From Alphaproteobacteria bacterium (GTDB lineage: Bacteria; Pseudomonadota; Alphaproteobacteria; Rickettsiales; SXRF01): DNA of 64,000 bases. Below the pieces are notes generated by a model that was not told the DNA's origin, did no database searches, and saw nothing but the letters and a program-made list of their open reading frames with translations. Both the position numbers and the translations under genes were made by a program. Shown piece by piece: positions 21,015 to 32,350 of the stretch (the stretch's first letter is position 1; every line of letters starts with the position of its first letter). The DNA is taken from positions 1 to 64,000 of the forward strand of contig JANYES010000005.1 of the NCBI GenBank assembly GCA_025362975.1, written 5' to 3'.

Positions 21015-21299
21015 ATGAGGAATCTCTATATGAATAAAGCAGCGCAGTTGTCGAAGGAACTTGAACAGCTTAATATAGCTGAAGGGGTGGACTTAATACT
21101 ACAGTCAACTAAAGATGCGCTTTGGTTTGATACAGTCGAAGATGTTACGACCATTATGCACAAAGACGGCTCGGTCAACTTCATCGACAATTGCGGGCGT
21201 GGTATTGTCGCTTGCGAGGTTATTTCAGCCGCAAATATCCTCAAAGTATTACAGCATTACAGACCCTTTAAAGAAGTCTTTAAAGACAATATACAATGA
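21015..21299 (+). CDS. Small hypothetical protein
   Basis: 94-aa ORF; start may be 21030. Confidence 0.45.
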   Translation: MRNLYMNKAAQLSKELEQLNIAEGVDLILQSTKDALWFDTVEDVTTIMHKDGSVNFIDNCGRGIVACEVISAANILKVLQHYRPFKEVFKDNIQ

Positions 21300-21367
21300 A
21301 ACAAAAAAAACAGCGACTTCAAACTGACCCACTACCAGAATTTCTAAATGCTATATTACGATGGTAA

Positions 21368-21443
21368 TGGTGGGGGGTGAGGGACTTGAACCCACGACTA
21401 ATCCGTTATGAGCGGACTGCTCTAACCACTGAGCTAACCCCCC
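21368..21443 (-). tRNA. tRNA-Ile2(CAT), complete, element-borne replacement
   Basis: GGGGGGTTAGCTCAGTGGTTAGAGCAGTCCGCTCATAACGGATTAGTCGTGGGTTCAAGTCCCTCACCCCCCACCA; resembles E. coli ileX-type tRNA-Ile2; CCA encoded. Confidence 0.88.
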
Positions 21444-21510
21444 ATTGCGTAAAACGAGCGAATGGAGTTATAAAACATTTCAAACTTGCTTCTATATAAT
21501 TCTTTGCATG

Positions 21511-21532
21511 ACTCTTATTATGCTCTTATTAT
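21511..21532 (+). repeat. Element B terminal direct repeat, right
   Basis: ACTCTTATTATGCTCTTATTAT, 1 mismatch to 12010-12031. Confidence 0.8.
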
Positions 21533-21626
21533 AAGAATTATGCCAAAAATTTTATCATCTAAAAATGCAAATCAACAAATTGTAAAATAACTATAATATT
21601 AAAAAAATTCCTTCAAAAGAGCATGT

Positions 21627-21666
21627 CGTTATGAGCGCCCTGCTCTAACCACTGAGCTAACCCCCC
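21627..21666 (-). pseudogene. tRNA-Ile2(CAT) 5' half left by element B (attR side)
   Basis: Reverse complement GGGGGGTTAGCTCAGTGGTTAGAGCAGGGCGCTCATAACG, then unrelated sequence. Confidence 0.88.
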
Positions 21667-21876
21667 ATGGCTCGCGGCTGCCGCGCGGATTTCCGGTTAT
21701 AAACGCTTGGCTGGCTGCGCACAAGCGAAGAAATACCAGTATTAACCAACTCTATCGCAAGAATTTTATGGATTTCCGGCAAAATATTTAGTCCCGTCAC
21801 CCCGCATGCGTCCATTTTTGCATTGATTTCGGGGCCGGAGTGTTCTAAAAGGAGCGCCCTTATATGGAGACGAGTT

Positions 21877-22167
21877 ATGAAGCAAGGCATTCACCCGGAT
21901 TACCACCACATCACCATCGTGATGTCGGATGGCATGAAATACGACACCCGCTCAACCTGGGGCAAAGAAGGCGACGTCCTTCTGCTCGACGTTGACCCGA
22001 AAACCCACCCGGCTTGGGTCGGCGGCATCAACCTGCGTAAAACCGGCCAGATGGAAAAGTTCCAGAACAAGTTCGCTGCGTTCGCATCGGCCACCGGCAA
22101 AAAAGACGCGGCTGCAGACACTGCAACCCCGAAAGAAGACAAGCCGAAAGAAGACAAGAAAGACTGA
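21877..22167 (+). CDS. rpmE: Ribosomal protein bL31
   Basis: [33 protein letters not shown]; lysine/aspartate-rich C-terminal tail. Confidence 0.93.
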   Translation: MKQGIHPDYHHITIVMSDGMKYDTRSTWGKEGDVLLLDVDPKTHPAWVGGINLRKTGQMEKFQNKFAAFASATGKKDAAADTATPKEDKPKEDKKD

Positions 22168-22189
22168 CTCTTTCATGTTTCGAATATCG

Positions 22190-22220
22190 AATGGCGGGCT
22201 TCGGCTCGCCATTTTTTTTT
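22190..22220 (+). terminator. Rho-independent terminator after rpmE
   Basis: AATGGCGGGC-TTCG-GCTCGCCATT followed by T run. Confidence 0.85.
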
Positions 22221-22268
22221 ATCAAAATTTTGGGAAATAGTAGGAGGCGAACTACCTGCTCGCCGCGA

Positions 22269-22577
22269 TCACGGCGCGTCCTGCGCGGCTTCGTAGATTT
22301 TAGGAAATGTGGAAAGAACCTGTTTACGCTCAAGGAACGCGCGCGTGGCTTCCTCAACTTTAGGCCATGAAAGTCCAGTCTCCCCGTCGAACCGTTCATT
22401 GGCGATTGCAAAGACCTGCATGGCTTCTTCCTCGGTGAGCCTGGTCAACTCCAGCTGCTCACATAGGAAGTGGATATCGTCGACATGCCATAGATTATCG
22501 ACGAAGTAGCCGCATTGTTTTAAAAGTTCCTGGGCGGCCTCAATTAACCGGGCTGGTTCGACACTCATAGTTAACAC
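22269..22577 (-). CDS. Hypothetical protein
   Basis: 102-aa ORF MLTMSVEPARLIEAAQELLKQCGYFVDNLW... Confidence 0.5.
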   Translation of the reverse strand: MLTMSVEPARLIEAAQELLKQCGYFVDNLWHVDDIHFLCEQLELTRLTEEEAMQVFAIANERFDGETGLSWPKVEEATRAFLERKQVLSTFPKIYEAAQDAP

Positions 22578-22903
22578 CTCGCTATAAAATTAACGTTGCT
22601 GTTAATAATAGTTAATTATTAAAGAAAAGTTAATTTCTTAGCCTTTGTGCTCTTATGTCACGATAAGCTGCCCCTGTTTCAACTCTACTATAGTATCCAA
22701 CCCGTTGGCTTAGCCTCCAAAAACGTACTTTTGAGGTTTTTAAATTAAAAAAATGACAGAAAACGCCATTGCGGGGTTGCGAATCTCAAATAGCCACTTA
22801 TATCTCTTCCATCGGAGTTCAACTTATACGAAAGATGCGCAGCACCCGGAATACCGGCTCTGAGGCGCAGCGATCGGTTTAATTATTCAGGAGCAAATGA
22901 CTT

Positions 22904-24841
<1,938 letters not shown>

Positions 24842-24861
24842 GTTTGCCCGAAACCCGCTAA

Positions 24862-24897
24862 AGCAGTAGCCATGTCATGTGGCTACTGCTTTTTATT
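24862..24897 (+). terminator. Terminator-like hairpin after dnaK
   Basis: AAGCAGTAGCCA-tgtcatg-TGGCTACTGCTTTTT. Confidence 0.8.
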
Positions 24898-24918
24898 ATG
24901 CCCCGATATTAGAGTATT

Positions 24919-26079
24919 ATGAGCAAAGATTATTACGAACTCCTCGGCGTCGCGAAAACCGCCACTGCCGACGATTTGAAAAAAGCCTATCGCAAAATGG
25001 CGATGCAGCACCACCCCGACCGCAATCCCGGCGACAAAAAAGCCGAGGAAAAATTCAAAGAAATCTCCCAGGCCTACGAAGTCCTCTCCGACGAGCAAAA
25101 GCGCGCCGCTTATGACCGATACGGCCATCAGGCGTTTACGCAAGCCGGCGGCGCAGGAGCTGGCGGCATGGGCGGCGGCGCGGGCGGTTTCGATTTCTCG
25201 TCGAGCTTTGCCGACATCTTCGAAGACCTGTTCGGCATGGGCGGCGGCGCGGGCAGAGGTGGGCGCCAGCAAGGCGGTTCCGCCAACGCAGCTGCACGCG
25301 GCTCTGACCTGCGTTACAATTTAAGCATCTCGCTCGAAGAAGCCTTCAAGGGCAAGAGCGAAACCATCAAAGTCACCACCTCGGTGGCCTGTGACGCCTG
25401 CCACGGTTCCGGCGGCGAAAAAGGCACCAAACCCATCACCTGCCCCACCTGCAACGGCGATGGCCGCATCCGCGCGTCCCAAGGTTTCTTCACCGTCGAG
25501 CGCACCTGCCACACCTGTCAGGGCTTAGGCAAAGTCATCAAAGACCCCTGCCGCGTCTGCGCCGGTTCAGGGCGCACCCGCAAGGAAAAAACGCTAGCCG
25601 TCAACATCCCCGCAGGCGTCGAGGAAGGCACCCGCATCCGCCTCTCTGACGAAGGCGAAGTGGGCATGCGCGGCGGCGCGGCGGGCGATCTGTATATTTT
25701 CCTCTCCATCAAGGCGCACCCGATTTTCAAGCGCGACGGTGCTGATATCTACTGCGAAATCCCGATCAAGATGACCACCGCCACGCTCGGCGGTGCCATC
25801 GAAGTCCCCACCATCGACTGCGGGCGCGTCAAAGTCACCATTCCCGAAGGCACGCAGACTGGCCACCAGTTCCGCCTGCGCGGCAAGGGCATGAGCATCC
25901 TGCGCTCCTCTTCGCGCGGCGACATGTACATCCAGACCAGCGTCGAAACCCCGGTCAAGCTCAGCAAGAAACAGCGCGAACTCATCCGCGAATTCGAAAA
26001 AACCGATGCCGGGTCCTCCCCGGCTTCGGAAAGCTTCCTCGGCCGCATGAAGGATTTCTGGGAAGATCTGAAGGAGTAG
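24919..26079 (+). CDS. dnaJ: Chaperone DnaJ
   Basis: J domain with HPD, Gly-rich region, four CxxCxGxG zinc motifs. Confidence 0.98.
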   Translation: MSKDYYELLGVAKTATADDLKKAYRKMAMQHHPDRNPGDKKAEEKFKEISQAYEVLSDEQKRAAYDRYGHQAFTQAGGAGAGGMGGGAGGFDFSSSFADIFEDLFGMGGGAGRGGRQQGGSANAAARGSDLRYNLSISLEEAFKGKSETIKVTTSVACDACHGSGGEKGTKPITCPTCNGDGRIRASQGFFTVERTCHTCQGLGKVIKDPCRVCAGSGRTRKEKTLAVNIPAGVEEGTRIRLSDEGEVGMRGGAAGDLYIFLSIKAHPIFKRDGADIYCEIPIKMTTATLGGAIEVPTIDCGRVKVTIPEGTQTGHQFRLRGKGMSILRSSSRGDMYIQTSVETPVKLSKKQRELIREFEKTDAGSSPASESFLGRMKDFWEDLKE

Positions 26080-26111
26080 ACAGGGGCTGTTAGCTTCGCT
26101 ACAACGAATTC

Positions 26112-26915
26112 ATGACCAAACCACTTAAAATAGCCGTGGCCGGATGTTGCGGCCGCATGGGGCTCACCCTCATCAAGGCCGTGCTTGCCAGCGATGCCAG
26201 CTTAGTCGCCGGTTCCGAACGCCAGGGCTTCGACGAGGCCAGCGTCAATGCGAGCTTAGCTACCGTTGGCAGCCAGGGCCTGTTTATCACCTCCAACACC
26301 GATTTGCTTGTCGAATCCGCCGATATCGTGCTCGACTTCACCTCCCCGGAATCCACGCTCGCCATCGCGCGTTCAGCCGCCAGGCACAAGCGCGTGCACA
26401 TCGTCGGATCCACCGGATTCACCGATACGCAACAGCGTGAATTGAGCCTCTACGCCCGCGAAGCACGCATCGTACAATCCGGCAATTATTCCATCGGCGT
26501 CAACCTGCTCGAAAAACTGATAGAACAAACCGCCAAAATGCTCGATGATTCCTACGACATCGAAATCTACGAAATGCACCACAAGCACAAGAAAGACGCC
26601 CCCTCCGGCACCGCCCTAATGCTCGGCGAGGCCGCCGCCCGTGGCCGCGGCGTCAAGCTCGCCGACAAGAAAGTTTCAGCGCGCGACGGCATCACCGGCG
26701 AACGCCGTACCGGCGATATCGGCTTCACCGCACTTCGCGGCGGCGATGTGGTGGGTGTGCATGAAGTCATGTTTGCCGGTGCGGGCGAAGTCATCGAATT
26801 CAAGCATCAGGGCTTCAACCGCGACATTTACGCGCATGGCGCGCTGCGCGCCGCGCGCTGGGCTTACGGTCAGAAACCGGGCCTATACTCCATGAAAGAC
26901 GTGCTCGGCCTGTAA
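26112..26915 (+). CDS. dapB: 4-hydroxy-tetrahydrodipicolinate reductase
   Basis: KIAVAGCCGRMG N-terminus; EIYEMHHKHKKDAPSGTAL. Confidence 0.97.
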   Translation: MTKPLKIAVAGCCGRMGLTLIKAVLASDASLVAGSERQGFDEASVNASLATVGSQGLFITSNTDLLVESADIVLDFTSPESTLAIARSAARHKRVHIVGSTGFTDTQQRELSLYAREARIVQSGNYSIGVNLLEKLIEQTAKMLDDSYDIEIYEMHHKHKKDAPSGTALMLGEAAARGRGVKLADKKVSARDGITGERRTGDIGFTALRGGDVVGVHEVMFAGAGEVIEFKHQGFNRDIYAHGALRAARWAYGQKPGLYSMKDVLGL

Positions 26916-27066
26916 ATCGTCATTTTACTGAATAATGGAATTTTAAGTGCTTACCGGAAAAATCTGAGCATTTTAACCCCTGACAGTTCATGAAACCTTC
27001 ATAAAACTTAAGAATTTCGATGGTATACTACGGGAATCATTAACGATTAGCACCCCGGGTTGAGCT

Positions 27067-30000
27067 ATGGCCTTTAGTTTAAATCAACTTACCGATCTTG
27101 CGTCGCAGGCCATCGACACGTTGTACGACAAGCATCCTGACCATTTCCATTACTCTTCCAAAGACATGGCCAAATCCGTCGTCTCGCGTGAGCTTGAAAA
27201 CCTGCAACGCGTCGGTACGCTTCAGGGCCTGAACCCCGATGCCGTGTCCCAAGCCGCGCAAATGCACATGGTGGGCCTTAACAACCTCGAACAGGACATC
27301 CTGACCAGCCCGACCAATACGCAGGAAACCCGCAGGCTTATCCAGACGCCCCGCCAGAATGCGCTCACCGACGAGCTGGTCAAAAACCTGCAAAACAAAG
27401 CCCCCATCGAGGCCCACGGCCTTGAGGCCCTCGTCAAACCTTCCATCCTGCCCACCCGCCTGCGCACGATGGCGGAGATCGACAAGATCGAGATCGGCAG
27501 CACGCGTGCCCTCGGTTTCCTGTGGAAAAACCGCGTCGAACTCGGCGTGCGCCACCTCGAGCCGCAACAGATCGAGGCCCTAAGGACTCATTTGAACGAA
27601 ACGCTCGCGCCAAGCCTTCGCGGTGATCAAATCGGTATCGAAGGCATCACCAGAATGCGAAACGGCGAACCCGTCACCTTCGTCCAGAAGCTCGTCGTCC
27701 CCATCGGCGCCAACAACGTCACGCCCGAGGCCGTGCAGCAAGCCCTCACTGATTTCAAACCTAAAATCCCGGACCGCACCCCGTTCAAATGGGGTGAATC
27801 AACTCCCGCCGCCGCTGCCGAAACCGCCGCTACGATTGAAACCAAAATCGCCGCTGAAGTAGCCGAAATCGTAAAACTCACTCCCGCGCTCGGCTCTGCC
27901 GAAGCTATCGCGAGCGCCAACGCCATTCCGCTGGAAAACATTCCCGAGCATCTGCAAGGCCTCGCCCAAGGCGCACGCGGCATCGCGGAAATCCCCGCCA
28001 GCCAGTTTACCGGCCTCATCGACAGCGCCGTATCTTCCGGCGCCCGTAAAGCTACTTACGGCGCAGCCGCCCTCGGTTCCGTCATCGCCGCGCAGCATGT
28101 CGTAGCCGAAACTAAGCCCGCCGTTTCCGCCCCCATCAATACTATCGCGCTGGAAGAAGTACCCGAACGTTTCCAAGGCATGGCCGAAGCCGCTCGCGGC
28201 ACGATCACCGAACCCTCGTTAAAAATCCGCCTTGCCGAGTCGCCGGCGCCAAAACCCGTCACAGTGCCGGAGTTTACCAGCGTTGCCCCCGTCCAAACGC
28301 TTGCAGCCGAAGTGGCTCCCGCCATCGGCTCTGCCGAAGCCATCGCCAAAGCCGCCGCCATCCCAATGGAAAACATTCCCGAACACATGCAAGGCATGGT
28401 CGGCGGTGTTCGCGGCACGGTCATAGAACCCGCCCTCACCCCACGCCTTGCCGACGCACCATCAACCACCACCGCGCGCCTGCGCACGAGCAACCCTGAA
28501 CTCGCCACCGCTGCCTTGCCGCCAACACCTACAGTCACCGAGGCCATCACCCGCGCCCCCATCAACACCGTCGCGCTGGAAGAAGTACCCGAACGTTTCC
28601 AAGGCATGGCCGAAGCCGCTCGCGGCACGATCACCGAACCCTCGGTAAAAATCCGCCTCGCCGACACGCCGACGCCCAAGCCCATCGTAACATCGCAAGC
28701 AACTGCAACCATTGCCCCGCTCCGAACCGCCGCTACTGAAGTAGCCCCCGTCCTCGGCTCCGCCGAAGCCGTCGCCAAAGCAGCTACGATCCCGCTGGAA
28801 GAAATCCCCGAGCACATGCGCGGTATGGTCTCCGGCGTGCGCGGCACCATCGAAACCCCCGCCAGCCAGTTTTTCGGCCTCGTCGATGCGCCGTCCACCC
28901 ACATTTCGCGCACAGTGCGCACCAGCAACCCTGAACTCGCCACCGCCGCCTTGCCTCCCACCACCGTTGCACCGGCTGTGGCCAGGGTCGATACTGCCGC
29001 AGCCGAAGCCCTCGCCCGGGCCAACGCCATTGCACTCGAAGACGTCCCCGAACGTTTTCAGGGCATGGTTGAAGGCGCACGCGGCCTCTCCACCGAACCC
29101 TCAGTCAAAATCCGCCTCGCCGAGACACCGACGCTAAAACCTGTCGTCGTGCCGGAAGCAGCCGCCGCAATTGCCCCAGTCCAAACCGTTATTGCCGAAG
29201 TCGCGCCCGTTACTGTTGAAGCTGCAGCCATCGCCAAAGCCGCCGCCATTCCGCTCGAAGAGATTCCCGAACGTTTCCAAGGCATGGTCTCCGGCGTGCG
29301 CGGCACGGCCGTCGAACCCGCCCTCACCCCGCGCCTTGCCGACGCCCCGTCCAGCGCGCCGTCGCGCCTTCGCACCAGTAATCCTGAACTCGCAACCGCT
29401 ATGCATATTCCCGAAGTACCCCCGGTAGCGCCTGAAATCAAAGCAGTGGCGCAACCCGTTACCAGAATCGCCGCCGCCGAACTCGGCACGCAGGCCGGTA
29501 TCGAAAGAGCCGCCACCATCGATCTCGAAACCATTCCCGAACATTTGCGCGACATGGTGAGCGCCTCGCGCGGCGTGCCCGCGGCCTCCACGCCCGCCAG
29601 CCCGTTCCAGGGCCTTGTCGACGCGCCCTCCGCATCGCGGCCGAAACAGCTTCGCACTAGCAATCCCGGTCTTGCCACCGCCACCTCAGCGGACCTTGCA
29701 TCGCGTCCCGCCCCCATCGTTGCCGCAGCGCCCAAATCGCGTGTGCCGTATACCGGCGGAGCTGTCACGGGCGTGGAAACAGGTGCGCTGGCGGGTGCAA
29801 AACGCAAACTCGACGGCGCCTTATCGCTCGAAGGCATCGCCCTCCAGAACGAACGGCACTGGACCGCGCCGATGGGCGCCGAACAGGAAGTCCTCAAAGC
29901 GCAGGTGCTGGCCGATTACGAAGCGGCGCAGGCTCTTAAAGGCCACACGCACGCCGCCTTCACCGAACTCGAAACCTCCGCCATCGACCATGTCAGCGGC

Positions 30001-31569
30001 AAAAGCTATTACCCACAGGAAGCGTGGGACGCCTTCCAGTCCAAAATGGGCGAGTTGACCCCGCAGATGCAGGAGTTGGAAACCAAATTCGCCAGCGGCT
30101 ATTCGACGCAGGGCGCCGAGGCGCTTGCCGCGGGCAAGCCCACCATCACCTCGATCTTCCAGGGCGGCAGGCCCGATTTCGGCAACTCCGCACTCGGTAT
30201 TAAAGGCACGCTGGCCACCGATATCGGCGAAGGCATCGGCCGCCTCGGCATCGTCACCGCAGGTGCTGCCGCCGTTACCGTACCGGTGATCGCCACGCTG
30301 AAGGATATCGCACCCCAAGGCATCAAAGTCGCCCGTGCGGGCGGTTTGCTCAGCTCGGCGCGTCGCCATGCGGCGGTCGATGTGTCAAGCCTCAGCGAAG
30401 CACAGGCTGCCACGCTTAAGCATCACCTCGAAGAAGAATTCAAAGCCGCCCCCGGCCGCGTAACCATGAAGGACGGCAAGCTGATCGTCGCCGATATCAC
30501 TCCTGCGCGCGTCGAAAAAACGCTGGCATCTCTCAAGCATCAGGTTCTCGACCCCACCGCTGGCATGCACACACCGCTGGGCACGAAACCCGCCGCCGCC
30601 GCCATCGCACCGGAAGTGTTGACCGAAGTCGGCCCGTTTGCCGAAATCGCCGAACAAGGCCGCAACGCCCGCCTGACCTCAAAGGGTATGAAAATTACCC
30701 CGGCCGCTACGGCGCTTGCCGCCACCATCGAAACCCCCGCCACGCCCGAATCACTGGCTCAGGCCGAGCATCATGGCCAATGGGCCGACGCCGTCGATGG
30801 CAAACTCCCCGTCGCCAAGCCTGTCGCCCCCAAACCCGTGATCGAACCTTCAACGCTCAAACCCGCCAGTGACAAATCGTGGAAACGCGGTGCCGAATCG
30901 CCCACCGCCACCGCAGCCTTCGCCCCGCCCGAACCTAAAATCAAACCAAAAGTCAAAGCGGCTCCCGCTGCCAAGCCCGAACCCGGCGCGTTCGACTTCC
31001 TGAAAAACCCCGAAGGTAAAATTATCAGTCAGGAAACCACATTCTTGAAAGAAGCTGCCGCAAGGGCGGAACGTCCCGGCCTGCTGCGCCGTGCGGCTTC
31101 GGGCATTTTACGTGGCGGCAATGCCGCTGTCGGCGGCACGGTGGGTCTTGTGACCGGCAGTGCGAGCCTTCTTAAAAACGGAATTGTCGGCGGTGCCGGC
31201 CTGACACGCGATGTGGCGGTCGGCAGCGTGGATCTGATGAAGCCGATGGCAAAAATCAGCGGCAAAGGCATCGTCAACCTTGCTAAAGGCACGCACGGCA
31301 TGGCGTCTAACCTCATTCTCGCCGGTGCGGCGACCGCCGCGGTCGTTGCCGCCGGTGCAGCCATCCCGACCAGCCAGCGTGTGCGCGTGCGTGAAAACTA
31401 TTTGAACCACGACGACGAAGGCATCGCCTTCGGCCAGACCAGCAGCGTCGATCTCGGCGGTATCGCCATGCCGTCGCTCGGTCAGGGGCAGAACGCCGGT
31501 TCATGGGTCTCGCGCCTGCCGTCGATGGAAGAGCAGCAAGCCTCCATGCAGGATTTCGTTAAGCGCTAG
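27067..31569 (+). CDS. 1500-aa repeat protein of unknown function, hydrophobic C-terminal region
   Basis: Single ORF with 8 imperfect repeats (xAIxLExIPExxxGM...RG...) and Ala/Gly-rich hydrophobic segments near the C-terminus. Confidence 0.85.
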   Translation: MAFSLNQLTDLASQAIDTLYDKHPDHFHYSSKDMAKSVVSRELENLQRVGTLQGLNPDAVSQAAQMHMVGLNNLEQDILTSPTNTQETRRLIQTPRQNALTDELVKNLQNKAPIEAHGLEALVKPSILPTRLRTMAEIDKIEIGSTRALGFLWKNRVELGVRHLEPQQIEALRTHLNETLAPSLRGDQIGIEGITRMRNGEPVTFVQKLVVPIGANNVTPEAVQQALTDFKPKIPDRTPFKWGESTPAAAAETAATIETKIAAEVAEIVKLTPALGSAEAIASANAIPLENIPEHLQGLAQGARGIAEIPASQFTGLIDSAVSSGARKATYGAAALGSVIAAQHVVAETKPAVSAPINTIALEEVPERFQGMAEAARGTITEPSLKIRLAESPAPKPVTVPEFTSVAPVQTLAAEVAPAIGSAEAIAKAAAIPMENIPEHMQGMVGGVRGTVIEPALTPRLADAPSTTTARLRTSNPELATAALPPTPTVTEAITRAPINTVALEEVPERFQGMAEAARGTITEPSVKIRLADTPTPKPIVTSQATATIAPLRTAATEVAPVLGSAEAVAKAATIPLEEIPEHMRGMVSGVRGTIETPASQFFGLVDAPSTHISRTVRTSNPELATAALPPTTVAPAVARVDTAAAEALARANAIALEDVPERFQGMVEGARGLSTEPSVKIRLAETPTLKPVVVPEAAAAIAPVQTVIAEVAPVTVEAAAIAKAAAIPLEEIPERFQGMVSGVRGTAVEPALTPRLADAPSSAPSRLRTSNPELATAMHIPEVPPVAPEIKAVAQPVTRIAAAELGTQAGIERAATIDLETIPEHLRDMVSASRGVPAASTPASPFQGLVDAPSASRPKQLRTSNPGLATATSADLASRPAPIVAAAPKSRVPYTGGAVTGVETGALAGAKRKLDGALSLEGIALQNERHWTAPMGAEQEVLKAQVLADYEAAQALKGHTHAAFTELETSAIDHVSGKSYYPQEAWDAFQSKMGELTPQMQELETKFASGYSTQGAEALAAGKPTITSIFQGGRPDFGNSALGIKGTLATDIGEGIGRLGIVTAGAAAVTVPVIATLKDIAPQGIKVARAGGLLSSARRHAAVDVSSLSEAQAATLKHHLEEEFKAAPGRVTMKDGKLIVADITPARVEKTLASLKHQVLDPTAGMHTPLGTKPAAAAIAPEVLTEVGPFAEIAEQGRNARLTSKGMKITPAATALAATIETPATPESLAQAEHHGQWADAVDGKLPVAKPVAPKPVIEPSTLKPASDKSWKRGAESPTATAAFAPPEPKIKPKVKAAPAAKPEPGAFDFLKNPEGKIISQETTFLKEAAARAERPGLLRRAASGILRGGNAAVGGTVGLVTGSASLLKNGIVGGAGLTRDVAVGSVDLMKPMAKISGKGIVNLAKGTHGMASNLILAGAATAAVVAAGAAIPTSQRVRVRENYLNHDDEGIAFGQTSSVDLGGIAMPSLGQGQNAGSWVSRLPSMEEQQASMQDFVKR
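27890..29690 (+). repeat. Eight coding repeats of about 70-90 codons, alternating subtypes
   Basis: Motif cores near 27922, 28141, 28351, 28565, 28780, 29020, 29241, 29512. A stretch of over 70 nt is identical at 28147 and 28573 (426-nt period). Confidence 0.85.
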
Positions 31570-31589
31570 GGAAAAAGCTGCTTAAAAAA

Positions 31590-31618
31590 CTAAAGGAACC
31601 TTTTGGGGGTTCCTTTAG
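31590..31618. terminator. Bidirectional-type terminator
   Basis: CTAAAGGAACC-ttttggg-GGTTCCTTTAG with flanking A/T. Confidence 0.75.
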
Positions 31619-31652
31619 AAGGCCGGTGAGTTATCCAGCAATTTTTATCTTA

Positions 31653-31844
31653 TTATTTCGGGCATGCGACGAGGTCCATTTCGACCTCGGGCGTCTGGGC
31701 GAAGAATCCGAAGCCCGTAAGCTTGATGCCCTTGGCGGTGTTCATGACGAACATTTCAACCGCCGGATTGGCGATTTTGACCGATTCGTCGAGTTCGACG
31801 ATCCGGGGAGTATTGATATCCCACGTGGCAATTTTTATATTCAT
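31653..31844 (-). CDS. Small hypothetical protein
   Basis: 63-aa ORF MNIKIATWDINTPRIVELDESVKIANP... Confidence 0.45.
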   Translation of the reverse strand: MNIKIATWDINTPRIVELDESVKIANPAVEMFVMNTAKGIKLTGFGFFAQTPEVEMDLVACPK

Positions 31845-32350
31845 ATTATATTGATGATAATCATTATGTTATATTATTTTTGTATTGGTCAGCTACATAT
31901 CTAGCTACACAAGAGCCATGCGCTTGAAAGCGGAATATGCCTATCTAAGAATTTAGACGGAATCCCGGTAATCGCAATCATAAATCGGCACTTATTTTTC
32001 TGCTGCTCTCTCATCTTGTGCTTGAATCCTTGCTTGACCCTGCCGGAATAACGGCCATAGGCACACCATTTTCCGTAAGGTTTACCCTCTTACTGTGTCA
32101 GTAGCGGGACTATAATTTTCAAATCACGATTACAGATTCTTTGCCATACCGTAGCGCCGAATACGGGAACTCTACGTGATGCCATTGCCTATACATGAAA
32201 ACCAAAAAATGATATTTTTAATATGGTTGGCAATATAGAAGAGGGAAAAGATATGTAGAAAATCACGTGCCTACCGATAAGTTGCTTGCAGCATAAAGAT
32301 GTTCGAGGTAGTGATGGAATATTAAAAATACAACTTTTCAGGGAGTTACT

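Larger units (their letters stand above)
11883..21635. mobile_element. Element B: integrative element in the anticodon loop of tRNA-Ile2(CAT)
   Basis: Core CGTTATGAG at 11883-11891 and 21627-21635; split tRNA halves at the two ends; integrase next to the left end; 22-nt repeat inside both ends (12010-12031, 21511-21532). Confidence 0.88.

Noticed and set aside
21404-21412. Core copy inside the replacement tRNA as the true right end of element B
   Set aside because: The terminal 22-nt repeat lies outside it and the host tRNA 5' half is at 21627-21666, so the real junction is there; use as an alternative excision site remains possible.
27890-29690. Repeats considered as CRISPR or VNTR array
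   Set aside because: Repeats are long, degenerate, in frame and inside a single ORF; no spacer pattern. No CRISPR array seen anywhere in the window.
28056-29897. Antisense ORFs opposite the repeat protein (324 and 279 aa)
   Set aside because: Mirror of the Ala-rich repeats on the + strand; no independent evidence of coding.
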